64,000 nucleotides of DNA from positions 62,001 through 126,000 of the forward strand of contig NZ_QKVL01000011.1 of assembly GCF_003231275.1 (NCBI RefSeq), in the 5' to 3' direction. Each line of letters begins with the position of its first letter. Positions within the stretch are counted from its first letter, which is position 1. The position numbers were made by a program, and so were the translations under genes. Below are positions 28,830 to 38,967 of this stretch, piece after piece. This DNA comes from Pseudomonas huaxiensis (GTDB lineage: Bacteria; Pseudomonadota; Gammaproteobacteria; Pseudomonadales; Pseudomonadaceae). The notes under the pieces were generated by a model. That model searched no databases and was not told where the DNA came from. It worked only from the letters and a program-made list of their open reading frames with translations.

Positions 28830-28903
28830 GGTTTCGGTTCTCCTGAGTGTGTTGGCCCAGGGGAGGACGGGCGAAAAACGAAAACGCGAAGCGGAATTGC
28901 AAA

Positions 28904-29869
28904 TTATTTGCGTTCTTCTTCATCCAGAGGCGTCACCTGGGTCAACCACGGCGTGAAATGCGTTACCTGCAACGGCAATGTGCGCTCCAGCAGGCGCAAG
29001 GCACGGTCGCTGTCGTCGGTCGGCAACATCACCGTGACCCGCATGCCGGCCAGCGCCTCGCGGTCGAACGACAGCAGTCCCGGACGATGCCGCGCCAGAC
29101 GCTCCAGCACATCGCTCAACGGCTGGTCGGTGACCAGCAACTGATGGTGATTCCAGGCGCCCTCCTGCGCCGCGACATCCACCCGCTGCACCGCGCCGAT
29201 GCCGTTGGCATCCACCCGCACCTGCTCGCCCGCGTTCAGCACCAGGGTGCCGACAGGGCTTTCGATCCGCGTCGACGATTCGAGCATGGTCACCCGCGTG
29301 GCGTCGTCGCGGCGCTCGACGATAAAGCGCGTGCCCAGCGCACGGATGCTGCCCTGCGGCGTGTCGACATAGAACGGCCGCTGCGCATCCTTGGCCACCT
29401 GCACGCGCAGTTCGCCACGCAGCAGATGGACGCGCCGCTCCTGCGCATCGAAATGCCAGTCCACCGCCGAGTCACCGTTGAGACTGATCTCGCTGCCGTC
29501 AGTCAGGCGCTGCTCGGTCCAGGTGCCACGGGCGGTGCTCAGGTCCGCCAGCAGGTAGCCGCGCTGCCAGTGCTGATACCCCAGCAACCCCGAACCGACC
29601 AGCAAGCCCGCCAACGCCAGCGCCTTGATCGCCTGCCCTCGCGGACGGCCCTGGTGCGCACGCCGCAGCGCGGCGCGGGCCGGCTGGCGCGGCAATTCGG
29701 CAAGGGGGCTGAGATGGCCCTGCAAACGGGCGATGGCGGCGCCATGCTGCGGGTCGGCGGCTAGCCAGACGTGATAGGCCTGACGCGTAGCGGCGTCGGT
29801 TTGGTTGTCGAGGCGCACCAGCCATTCGGCGGCCTGACGCAACACGGAAGCGGAAACGGCGGCGCTCAT
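28904..29869 (-). CDS. fecR: FecR-family antisigma/sigma regulator
   Basis: A 321-residue inner-membrane regulator that controls the adjacent ECF sigma factor and senses the receptor. It starts with the DUF4880-type cytosolic helix (LRQAAEWLVRLDNQTDAATR, YHVWLAADPQHGAAIARLQG), has one membrane segment (ALALAGLLVGSGLLGY) and a periplasmic FecR domain (RLTDGSEISLNGDSAVDWHF; FYVDTPQGSIRALGTRFIV). The C-terminal STN-like tail binds the receptor in characterised systems. Its ATG overlaps the FecI stop by one base (TGATG), implying translational coupling. Gene symbol given for the family, not orthology to E. coli fecR. Confidence 0.92.
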   Translation of the reverse strand: MSAAVSASVLRQAAEWLVRLDNQTDAATRQAYHVWLAADPQHGAAIARLQGHLSPLAELPRQPARAALRRAHQGRPRGQAIKALALAGLLVGSGLLGYQHWQRGYLLADLSTARGTWTEQRLTDGSEISLNGDSAVDWHFDAQERRVHLLRGELRVQVAKDAQRPFYVDTPQGSIRALGTRFIVERRDDATRVTMLESSTRIESPVGTLVLNAGEQVRVDANGIGAVQRVDVAAQEGAWNHHQLLVTDQPLSDVLERLARHRPGLLSFDREALAGMRVTVMLPTDDSDRALRLLERTLPLQVTHFTPWLTQVTPLDEEERK

Positions 29870-30387
29870 CAGGCCTCCTGGGCGACGAGGTCGCAGATCA
29901 ACAGGGCTTCCACCAGATCCTTTTGCACCGTTCTGATCGACACGCCGGTCTGGCGGGCAATCTGCTCCTGGCCCAGTCCTTCCAGATGGCGCAACACAAA
30001 GGTCTCACGCACCCGCGAATGCATGCGCGCCAGCGCCCGGTCGATGCCTTCCAGCACCTGGATCGCCTGGAGAATCTGCTCCGGCGACGGCGCCTGCTCC
30101 AGATACGACGCGCAGCGTTCCAGCTCTTCGCGATAGGCCTGCTCCAGACGCTGGCGCCGGCCGTTATCGATCAGCAACCGGCGTGCCACCGTGGCAAGAA
30201 ACGCCCGTGGTTCACGCGGCGCGACATAGGCACCGGCGGTGAGCACACGAATGAAGGTGTCTTGCGCAAGGTCGGCGGCGTTATGCGGGCACTGCATCCG
30301 CCGCCGCAACCAGCCCAGCAACCAGCTGTGGTATCCCTGGTACAACGCGTCGAGGGTGTCGCTCCGGGGCGGCGGGCTGGAGTCCAT
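29869..30387 (-). CDS. fecI: ECF sigma factor, FecI-like
   Basis: A 172-residue iron-starvation sigma factor with region 2 (LLGWLRRRMQCPHNAADLAQ, DTFIRVL) and region 4 (RVRETFVLRHLEGLGQEQIA, RQTGVSIRTVQKDLVEAL). It should direct RNA polymerase to the receptor gene when FecR releases it. Start taken as ATG 30387; a GTG at 30399 would begin almost on top of the Fur box. Neither has a clear ribosome site and the leader must be very short. First gene of the minus-strand unit sigma factor - antisigma - receptor. Confidence 0.92.
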   Translation of the reverse strand: MDSSPPPRSDTLDALYQGYHSWLLGWLRRRMQCPHNAADLAQDTFIRVLTAGAYVAPREPRAFLATVARRLLIDNGRRQRLEQAYREELERCASYLEQAPSPEQILQAIQVLEGIDRALARMHSRVRETFVLRHLEGLGQEQIARQTGVSIRTVQKDLVEALLICDLVAQEA

Positions 30388-30403
30388 GGCAGAATTCACA
30401 CAA

Positions 30404-30424
30404 ATGAGAATTATTCATATTAAT
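30404..30424 (-). promoter_or_regulatory. Fur box upstream of fecI
   Basis: The AT-rich 21-mer ATGAGAATTATTCATATTAA(T) resembles the Fur consensus GATAATGATAATCATTATC (GAGAAT-TATTC-ATATT core) and lies 17 bases upstream of the fecI ATG, overlapping any sigma-70 promoter there. In iron-replete cells Fur would block the sigma factor gene. Direct sequence match plus family knowledge; binding is inferred. Confidence 0.75.
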
Positions 30425-30452
30425 GCTGGCCATGGAAAGGCCGCAAGTGCCA

Positions 30453-31352
30453 TTACGCTGCCACCGCCCTCGCGCGCGTCGCCTGCCAGCAGATCAACGA
30501 TCCCAACGTCACCAGCAACGCGCCCTGCCAGAACTGCCCGCTCAGGTGCGCGCCCAGCCAGATCGAGGCAAACGCCGAAGACAGCACCGGGGAAAAATAC
30601 GACGCGGTAGCCAGCAGCGTCAGGTTGCCGCGCAGGATGCCCAGGTTCCACAGCGCGTAGCCGCCGGCCATGGCCACGCCTGCGGCGAGCAGTTCCAGGC
30701 TGTTGCTCGCGGTGAACGCCGGCAACGGCGCCCCGCTCAAAGCGAACTTGATCCACAACAGGCAGGCGGTGAGGAAGAAGAACAGCACCACCAGGTTCTG
30801 CCCGTTGGCATAGCGGCGGGTGACGTTGCAGTACAGCGCGAAGGTGACCGCGCAGCTCAGCGCCAGGCCGTAACTCAGCGGGTTGGACTGCACGTTGGCG
30901 ATGATCCGTGTCAGCGACAAACCGTCGCCACTGACCACCCAAAGAATTCCCGACAACGCCAGCGCCGTGCCCGGCACGATCAGCCAGCGGGCGCGCTGGC
31001 CGTTCATGAAAATAGCCAGCAGCACCGTCAGGCAGGGCCAGAAGTAATTCAGCACCATCAATTCGATGGCCTGCTGCGCGTCATTGGCGAAGCCCAGCGC
31101 CAGCGACAGGCAGATTTCATAGGCGACGAACAGCGCGCTTCCGCTCAGCAGATAAACCCGCGGCACCGAGCGCAACCGCGGTCGCCCGAGCAACGCCAGA
31201 AGCATCAATGTGCCCAGCGTGTAGATCAACGCCGCGCCGCCGAGCGCGCCGAAGATTTCGCTGATGCTCCTGATCAAGCCGGACGCCGTGCTCCACAGCA
31301 GGATCGCCAGCAAACCACACACCGTTGCCGCCCGCGTTCCGCTGATTGTCAT
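30453..31352 (-). CDS. yddG: YddG-type aromatic amino acid exporter
   Basis: A 299-residue ten-helix inner-membrane exporter of the drug/metabolite transporter superfamily. The N terminus (RAATVCGLLAILLWSTASGL then IRSISEIFGALGGAALIYT) and AIELMVLNYFWPCLTVLLAI match YddG, which exports phenylalanine, tyrosine, tryptophan and analogues in enterobacteria. The ATG at 31352 follows GGGGAGCAAGC at good spacing and replaces a longer frame from 31400. Single gene, divergent from the LOV kinase with 234 bases between them; the gap contains a small CGGTT/AACCG palindrome (31404-31417). Substrate in this organism is inferred. Confidence 0.87.
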   Translation of the reverse strand: MTISGTRAATVCGLLAILLWSTASGLIRSISEIFGALGGAALIYTLGTLMLLALLGRPRLRSVPRVYLLSGSALFVAYEICLSLALGFANDAQQAIELMVLNYFWPCLTVLLAIFMNGQRARWLIVPGTALALSGILWVVSGDGLSLTRIIANVQSNPLSYGLALSCAVTFALYCNVTRRYANGQNLVVLFFFLTACLLWIKFALSGAPLPAFTASNSLELLAAGVAMAGGYALWNLGILRGNLTLLATASYFSPVLSSAFASIWLGAHLSGQFWQGALLVTLGSLICWQATRARAVAA

Positions 31353-31586
31353 GCTTGCTCCCCGCCAAAAGGCGTCGAGTCTAACGGAAACCTTGCACAA
31401 GATCGGTTAAAAAACCGCACAGGCAAAGCAACCAACAAGCGGCACGGCGGTCTGGATAAAAATGATGGCACTTGAACCCGCCATCCAACACAGCGACGTT
31501 TCAGCCGGTGCCATCACTGGTACGGGGACGCGCAAAAATTCAGGGGACCGGCCAGGCCGGTCGATGGCAGGAAGAGGAACTGTCCA

Positions 31587-33188
<1,602 letters not shown>

Positions 33189-33216
33189 GGGGTGTCTAGC
33201 GATCTCAAGATCAAAA

Positions 33217-33292
33217 GCATCGCTGGCAAGCCAGCTCCCACAGGTTTTGTGTGCGCCTCATAACCCTGTGGGAGCTGGCTTGCCAGCGATGA
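33217..33292. repeat. REPIN at the tssA end of the T6SS cluster
   Basis: Near-perfect inverted pair: GCATCGCTGGCAAGCCAGCT-CCCACAGG (33217-33245) and CCTGTGGG-AGCTGGCTTGCCAGCGATG (33265-33291) with a 19-base spacer. It sits between the convergent ends of the LOV kinase gene and tssA. Confidence 0.85.
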
Positions 33293-33298
33293 GCCCCC

Positions 33299-34381
33299 CT
33301 ACAAAACCCCCATCAACGTCCACAACCGCCGTGCCTCGGCATCGGAGCTGATCAACTCCCCCAGCAATTCCCGCAGCGGCTTGTTGCCCCACTCCACGCC
33401 CCGGCGAATCAGGTACGGTACCGGGCTGTGGGGTTCGGTGCGGGCCAGGTAATCCGCGATCACCAGCAACTGCCGATAAGCTTCATCGCGGGTACGGGGT
33501 TCGGTGGACGGCAGGCGGGTTTCGGTGACGGGGGCATCCATCGTCGCTGGGCTCTCCGGTTGTGGCTCGGGGGTTTCGACAGGAACAACCTGCGGCGGAT
33601 GCAGGGCGACGAACTCTTTAAGCAGGGTTTCCAGGGTCTGCAGGACCGTGCGCAACTGGGCGAAAGCCGGCGCGGAATCGCCCAGGTGACGGTCGCACCA
33701 GCCATCGAGCAGCAGCAGTTGCGCCTGGCCGTTCTGCACCGCCAGCAGCCCTTGCTGCCACCAGCTCAGGGGCGTGAGGCGCACCTGCTCGCTGATTTTT
33801 TTCTGCAACGCATGAGCCGCCTCGGCGGCGACCTTGGCCGGCTTGCTGTCGTTGACCTGCACCTGCCGAAGCTTCATCTGTTGCCAGTCTTGCAGACTGA
33901 AGCGCTCCACGTCGCCCGGCGTCTGCGGCAGCAGTTGCAGACGCGACAGCAAGACCTCTTTGTAGCGCGTCGCCACCCATTCCAGCGGCGCGGCTCGCCA
34001 GTCGACGTCACCGTTCTCCACCAGCGGATGCACCTGGTCGGGGTAGCGTTCGCACAGCCCGCCCAGCAACGCCAGGGCGTTGACCACCCCGGCCATGCCC
34101 TCGCGGTGCAGCCAGGCCTCGCCGAGCCAGGCGGCGACCATCAGGTCTTTGCTGCGCTCACGCAACACCTGGGTGGCCTGCCGCTCAAGGCCGGCCCAGT
34201 CGGCGCGCTTGACCTCGTTGGTGGACCAGACGCCGGTGGGCAACGTGGTGTCTTCTTCGCGGCGCATTTCTCGCATCGCGGCGAAGACCGCGTCATAAGT
34301 CAGGCTGGGGCCACACGGCGACTCGACGGAAATCGGTTCGAGCAACTGGCCGACCCGCTGGGAAAAGCCGGGTGAGGTCAT
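33299..34381 (-). CDS. tssA: T6SS protein TssA
   Basis: A 360-residue TssA (ImpA N-terminal domain) protein that primes sheath and tube assembly at the baseplate. The ImpA_N signature is visible in LLEPISVESPCGPSLTYDAV, EVKRADWAGLERQATQVL and LMVAAWLGEAWLHREGMAGV. The middle is followed by a Pro/Glu-rich linker (VVPVETPEPQPESPATM) and a C-terminal domain (YRQLLVIADYLARTEPHSPV, RRGVEWGNKPLRELLGELIS) of the kind seen in short TssA proteins. Its ATG overlaps the tssM stop (ATGA, 34378-34381). Last gene of the minus-strand tss arm. Confidence 0.93.
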   Translation of the reverse strand: MTSPGFSQRVGQLLEPISVESPCGPSLTYDAVFAAMREMRREEDTTLPTGVWSTNEVKRADWAGLERQATQVLRERSKDLMVAAWLGEAWLHREGMAGVVNALALLGGLCERYPDQVHPLVENGDVDWRAAPLEWVATRYKEVLLSRLQLLPQTPGDVERFSLQDWQQMKLRQVQVNDSKPAKVAAEAAHALQKKISEQVRLTPLSWWQQGLLAVQNGQAQLLLLDGWCDRHLGDSAPAFAQLRTVLQTLETLLKEFVALHPPQVVPVETPEPQPESPATMDAPVTETRLPSTEPRTRDEAYRQLLVIADYLARTEPHSPVPYLIRRGVEWGNKPLRELLGELISSDAEARRLWTLMGVL

Positions 34382-37300
34382 GGGTAATCTCCTGTGTCGG
34401 CAACCGAACGCGGCGCATAGCCGAACGGTGAAAGCGGTGCCTGGACCGGCAACGGGTGAATGGACAGCGGTGCCTTGCCGCCCTGGCTCATCAGCGACAG
34501 GCGCAGGAACATCAAGGTCTGGTTCTCTTCCTCAGGCTGGGCGTGCACCGGCACTTCCAGGCTCAGCGGGAACTCGGTGTAGTCAACATTCGGCTGGCGC
34601 AGCATGGAGCTGTGGGCACTGATCAGGCGCAGCAGCGCCCAAGGGCCCTGGTACTGCCATTCGGCTTCCAGACCGCTGACATGCAGTTGCTGTTGCGAAG
34701 GGTCATTGACCGGCCGCTGGGTGCCGTCTCGCGCCCAGCGCAGGCGCAGGCTCAACGGTTGGCCGACGCTCCAGTGCAGCACTTGATCCTCGCCGGGGTG
34801 GACGATCTCGCGGTTACCCGCCCCCAGCGCCCAGGTGATGACCTGATCGGCGCCGCGCTCGCTGTCGCGGTCGGTGCGCCAGCGCACTTCCATGTCGATC
34901 CCGGAAAGCCCGGCGTTGTCACGCACCAGCATGGCGCCGAGCCACGGCCGCGCCCGCGCCACGCGGTCGAGAAACTCGCTGGCGGCGGCGCGATCGCGGG
35001 AAGCCAGCAGGCCGAGGCCATCGCGGGCCTGGGGCAGGCGGTTATCGATCAGGGTCAGGAAGTACTGCACCCGCGCCGGGTCGGCGTCTGGTGCACGCTG
35101 ATCGGTAGCGAACGGGAAACGCCCGGCCAGGTACTGGTTGAAGTAGCCGGCCAGTTCGTTCCAGGCGCTGGACACCGCCTGGCGCTGCAGAAACTGGCAG
35201 CGCTGCAAGGCGTTCTGCTGCAGGCTGACCCAGCGCTGGGTCAGTTGCCCGGTGGCGTGTGGCGCATTGGCGGAGAGCAGAATCTTCAGGCAACTGCTCT
35301 GGTCCATGTCGTTGAAGTCGCGCACGATCAATTGGGTGATCAGCGCCGGCGAACTGGACGGGTTCTGCGCCTTGTACTTGGTCATTTCCTCGCCCAGCGA
35401 GTGGAAGCGCGTGACCAGTTCCGACTCGCTCAGGTTGAGGTTGGGCACCTGAGTCATCAGCCATTCCAGTGCCGGCGCGGTCTGCTCGGTGATCACCGTG
35501 ATGACGCCGAACTGCTGGTCGAGGCTGCTCTTCAGATCCTGCGCGTCGACGGCGCGGAACAGCCGCAGACCGAAGTCCTTCGTGCCATCCCACTGGTTGA
35601 TGTCGGCCCGGTCACGGAACACCGGCTGCTGGAACACCTCCTCTATGGCTTGCGCCACATCGGCCAGCGCGCTCTGGTTGAGTGCGGTCTGCAAGCCGCC
35701 GGCCAGTTCCGGTCGCTGCAACTGCATCAGCGCGCGGTGCACTGCCACGGCCTGGTCAGTGCGCACCTGGAACGACGGCAGGCTTTCCAGTTCGCTCAGC
35801 GGCGCCTGCCGGTTGAGGCTCAGCCACATGGCATCGGCGGCGGTGTTCTCGGCAGTCTTGAGCAAGGCATTGCGGTACACCGGCGGGATGCCCGACATCG
35901 ACTCATGGGCATACGTCTTGTAGCTCTCGTAGTAACTCTGGGCCAGGCGCAGGCCTTCGCTGTCGACATGGCTCAACTGATCGCTGTCGCCCGTTCCGTC
36001 ATCACGCAGGGCACGGGCCACGAAGTCGCGCTTGAGCAGCAGGTTGATCGCGCTGTGCAGGTGGATGATGCGTTCCTGCAAGGCCAGTTGCCCGGTGGTG
36101 GTCTGCACCATCAGGCTTTTGCTCGACGCGCCCTGCGCCACCCACTGCTCCTTGAAGTGGAACTGCATCTGCTCGGCGCGACGCTCGATTTCCTCGGCCA
36201 CCGCCGGGCCCAGCGACTTGCTCTGGCGCACTTGCGCGAGCAGGTCGCTATAGCCGGCGACCAGGTCCTGGCCCTTGCCGCGGCTCCAGGTGGAGTTGGT
36301 CAGGTCGATGGAGGCTTGCAGGTCCTCGATCAACGCGTCCATGTGCTCCAGCTCCTTGAGGGTCTGCGGCGCACCCGCCTCCAGACGGTCAAGGTAGAGC
36401 TTGAGGTAACCGGCCGAACTGATGAAGCCGTCGGTGCGGAAGTAATGACCCAGCCAGCTTTCCATCAATTGGTTGAAGTTGGCCGTGATGGTGCTGCGGT
36501 GCAGCGACAGGTCCAGTGGTTTGAGCGGTGAAATGCCCTCTGCCACCAGCAGGCGGTTGTAGAACCCTTCACGCGGCAGGGTTCCGGCATTCAGGTTGAG
36601 GTCCAGGGTCTGATTGCTCAGGGGGATCAACTGGTCGAGCGGGGTTTTCTGGTTGGCCAGGGCCTGGGTGTAGAGGCTGGCGGCCTGCTCCAGGCGGTTG
36701 ACCTTCTGCACCAGTTCACGGGCCTTGAGGTAGCTCGGCCATTGCGCCGGATCGCCGTCCTGCGCCGAACTGCGGCGACTGTTGTCGTTGATCGCCAGGA
36801 CATCGCGCAAATCAGCCTGCAAGAGGTCGTGGATCGGCTGACGCATATGGCTCATGGACGTGTGCTGCAACACCTGGTCCAGACGGTCATCCAGCGAGGA
36901 GAACCATGAGGTCGGATAGGCCAGCGAGGTGAAGTGCCAGCGCGGTGCGCGTTCCAGCACGGTCCAGAAGGCCTGCACGTTGTGCCGGGTCAGTTCCTTG
37001 CGGTGGCTGTCATCGCCGACCGCAACGTAGTCGTTCTGCGCGTTCTGCAACAGCCGCGACAACTCGCCGGCATCGCGTACCGAGTCGTTCCAGACCCAGG
37101 CCATCGCCACCACCCAGACCAGCCCCACCACCGCCGCGCAGATCGCCGCGACTCGCTGCCAGCGCTGACGCAGTTGCAGCAGCCGCGGAATCGGCTGGGC
37201 CAGGCCGCGCTCGGCGTTGATCCGTTGCTGCCAGAGGCCGTGGGCAAAGACGTTTTCCTGCAGCGGCTGATCCAGCGCGGTCAACGCCTCAGCATTGCCC

Positions 37301-38184
37301 TGGAACGCCTGGGCGCCAGTGAAGTACAGCCCGCGCAGAACCGGTGCCTCGCCGTGGGTATTGCCCTGGAACACCGGCCACAACAGCATCTGCAGGTTGC
37401 GGCGCAGGCCATCGATGCGCTGCGGCAGCGCGTCGAGGTCATCGTGCAGTTCACCTGACAGGGTACCCATCTGGATGATCGCCTCGGACAGCGCCTGGCT
37501 GACCTGCTGCATGGCGTCTTCAGTCCACTGCGACTGCCAGGTTGCATCGGCGGCATACGGCGACGACCAGCCCAGCATCTGCCGACGGGTTTCTTCCGGC
37601 AAGGCATTGGCCAATTCCTGGAAGCCCGGCACGGCCTCCATGCCGGTGATCACTACATACACCGGCAGGCTCATGCCCAGCCGGTGTAACAAGTCGATGA
37701 AGCGGCGCCGGGCGTCCAGGCCCAGGGTCGCGGCGCGGTCGGCATCCAGCAGGTCGGCGGCAGCGACGGTCCAGATCACGCCATCCAGCGGCCGACGCGA
37801 ACGCAGCCGCAGCAACAGGCCGAGCAGGCTCCACCAGCCACCGGCCTGCTTCATGCCCTCGCCGGGCAGGAACACCGATTGCGGCACCACCAGCACCGCA
37901 CCGGAAGGATCGGACCACCAGCGCCCGAACCAGGCCGGCTTGTCGATGGCATTGAGGTTCCAGCTCGCGCACAACTGCGCACCCTGCACCTCGTCACCGA
38001 GCATCAGCATCCACGGCGCCTGATAGCGCCCGCCGCCGCCCTGGTCATGCTCCATCTGGCGCACGGCAAAATAGAAGCTGCGCACAGCGGCGCCATTGCG
38101 GTTACGCAGCCAGAGCACCAGCAGTACCAGAAGCAGCAGGATGACGACGATGCCGACCACCCAGCCCAGCGTCGACAGACTCAT
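34378..38184 (-). CDS. tssM: T6SS membrane complex protein TssM (IcmF)
   Basis: A 1268-residue inner-membrane protein that, with TssL and TssJ, forms the trans-envelope channel. Only one N-terminal membrane segment is obvious (VVGIVVILLLLVLLVLWL, followed by positively charged RNRN) and a second near residue 350 (ICAAVVGLVWVVAMAWVW). The cytosolic part is ImcF-like, but where a Walker A motif is expected the sequence reads APWMLMLGDEVQGAQLCASW, with no GK[S/T]. The large periplasmic half carries the IcmF-related region and the C-terminal TssJ-binding beta domain (FLRLSLMSQGGKAPLSIHPL). ATGA overlaps with tssL upstream and tssA downstream. Confidence 0.93.
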   Translation of the reverse strand: MSLSTLGWVVGIVVILLLLVLLVLWLRNRNGAAVRSFYFAVRQMEHDQGGGGRYQAPWMLMLGDEVQGAQLCASWNLNAIDKPAWFGRWWSDPSGAVLVVPQSVFLPGEGMKQAGGWWSLLGLLLRLRSRRPLDGVIWTVAAADLLDADRAATLGLDARRRFIDLLHRLGMSLPVYVVITGMEAVPGFQELANALPEETRRQMLGWSSPYAADATWQSQWTEDAMQQVSQALSEAIIQMGTLSGELHDDLDALPQRIDGLRRNLQMLLWPVFQGNTHGEAPVLRGLYFTGAQAFQGNAEALTALDQPLQENVFAHGLWQQRINAERGLAQPIPRLLQLRQRWQRVAAICAAVVGLVWVVAMAWVWNDSVRDAGELSRLLQNAQNDYVAVGDDSHRKELTRHNVQAFWTVLERAPRWHFTSLAYPTSWFSSLDDRLDQVLQHTSMSHMRQPIHDLLQADLRDVLAINDNSRRSSAQDGDPAQWPSYLKARELVQKVNRLEQAASLYTQALANQKTPLDQLIPLSNQTLDLNLNAGTLPREGFYNRLLVAEGISPLKPLDLSLHRSTITANFNQLMESWLGHYFRTDGFISSAGYLKLYLDRLEAGAPQTLKELEHMDALIEDLQASIDLTNSTWSRGKGQDLVAGYSDLLAQVRQSKSLGPAVAEEIERRAEQMQFHFKEQWVAQGASSKSLMVQTTTGQLALQERIIHLHSAINLLLKRDFVARALRDDGTGDSDQLSHVDSEGLRLAQSYYESYKTYAHESMSGIPPVYRNALLKTAENTAADAMWLSLNRQAPLSELESLPSFQVRTDQAVAVHRALMQLQRPELAGGLQTALNQSALADVAQAIEEVFQQPVFRDRADINQWDGTKDFGLRLFRAVDAQDLKSSLDQQFGVITVITEQTAPALEWLMTQVPNLNLSESELVTRFHSLGEEMTKYKAQNPSSSPALITQLIVRDFNDMDQSSCLKILLSANAPHATGQLTQRWVSLQQNALQRCQFLQRQAVSSAWNELAGYFNQYLAGRFPFATDQRAPDADPARVQYFLTLIDNRLPQARDGLGLLASRDRAAASEFLDRVARARPWLGAMLVRDNAGLSGIDMEVRWRTDRDSERGADQVITWALGAGNREIVHPGEDQVLHWSVGQPLSLRLRWARDGTQRPVNDPSQQQLHVSGLEAEWQYQGPWALLRLISAHSSMLRQPNVDYTEFPLSLEVPVHAQPEEENQTLMFLRLSLMSQGGKAPLSIHPLPVQAPLSPFGYAPRSVADTGDYP

Positions 38185-38951
38185 GAAGTTGGCTCCTGGA
38201 CCTGGAAGGGTGTGGCCAGGTGCAGCACTGGCGACAGCTCGTCGCCGATATCACGCCAGAACAGATGACCGACGCCGATCAGCAAAAAGGTGATGCCCAG
38301 CACCAGCAGGCCAAGACGCAGCCCATCGGGCATCGACTCGCGCACCGGTAACTGCTGCGGCGCCACACTGGCCGGTTCGGCCAGCAAGGCGCTGACGTTG
38401 GCGTAATCCGGATCGCGCTGGCGGGTCAGGTTGAACAGCGCATGCCGCCATTTGGCATGCAGCGCTTCGCCGCCAGGACCGCGCAGGCGCCCGTGGAAGC
38501 CAAGGATCAGGCACAGCAGGTAGACGTTGCCGAGGTCGCGGCTGGTGGGCGCCTGTTCGTCGAGCAGGCGCTTGATTTCCACCGGCACGCGGTCCCCCGC
38601 CTGGCGGCTGGAATACAAACGCAGCTCCAGCGGCCGCTCCTGCCATTCAGGCTGGCCCGGCCAGTCGGCGAACAACAGGGTTTCGTCCACCAGCGCGACA
38701 AAGGCATAGACCATCGCCTTGATCTGCAAAGGCGCCGAGTCGCCGACGCTGGCGAACGCGGTGCGCCACAGACGGCGGGTGGCTTGGGTGGACAACTCGA
38801 CCACCTGTTCGAGCAATTGCCCGGTGTCTTCGGCGCGCTTGTCCAGCTCGTTCCAGGCTGCCAACCACTCCTGCCACGCCTCGCGAAAGGCGTTGGTCAG
38901 CGGAGCGTCCTGCACGCCGCGAAAGCGCGATACGGCAATCCCTTCTGGCAT
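38181..38951 (-). CDS. tssL: T6SS membrane complex protein TssL (DotU)
   Basis: A 256-residue DotU-family protein. The cytosolic all-helical domain contains the conserved YAFVALVDETLLFADWPGQP and YLLCLILGFHGRLRG motifs, and one C-terminal tail anchor (LRLGLLVLGITFLLIGVGHLF) places it in the inner membrane. There is no OmpA/peptidoglycan-binding extension, so anchoring to the wall must rely on another protein. The start is set at 38951 because TAAGGA lies 6-7 bases before this ATG; an in-frame ATG at 38996 would overlap tssK by 29 bases. ATGA overlap with tssM. Confidence 0.92.
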   Translation of the reverse strand: MPEGIAVSRFRGVQDAPLTNAFREAWQEWLAAWNELDKRAEDTGQLLEQVVELSTQATRRLWRTAFASVGDSAPLQIKAMVYAFVALVDETLLFADWPGQPEWQERPLELRLYSSRQAGDRVPVEIKRLLDEQAPTSRDLGNVYLLCLILGFHGRLRGPGGEALHAKWRHALFNLTRQRDPDYANVSALLAEPASVAPQQLPVRESMPDGLRLGLLVLGITFLLIGVGHLFWRDIGDELSPVLHLATPFQVQEPTS

Positions 38952-38967
38952 AGGTGTCCTTACCGTG

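Noticed and set aside
33217..33292. REPIN as a CRISPR array or attachment site
   Set aside because: Only two inverted units with no regular direct repeats or spacers, and no integrase gene nearby.
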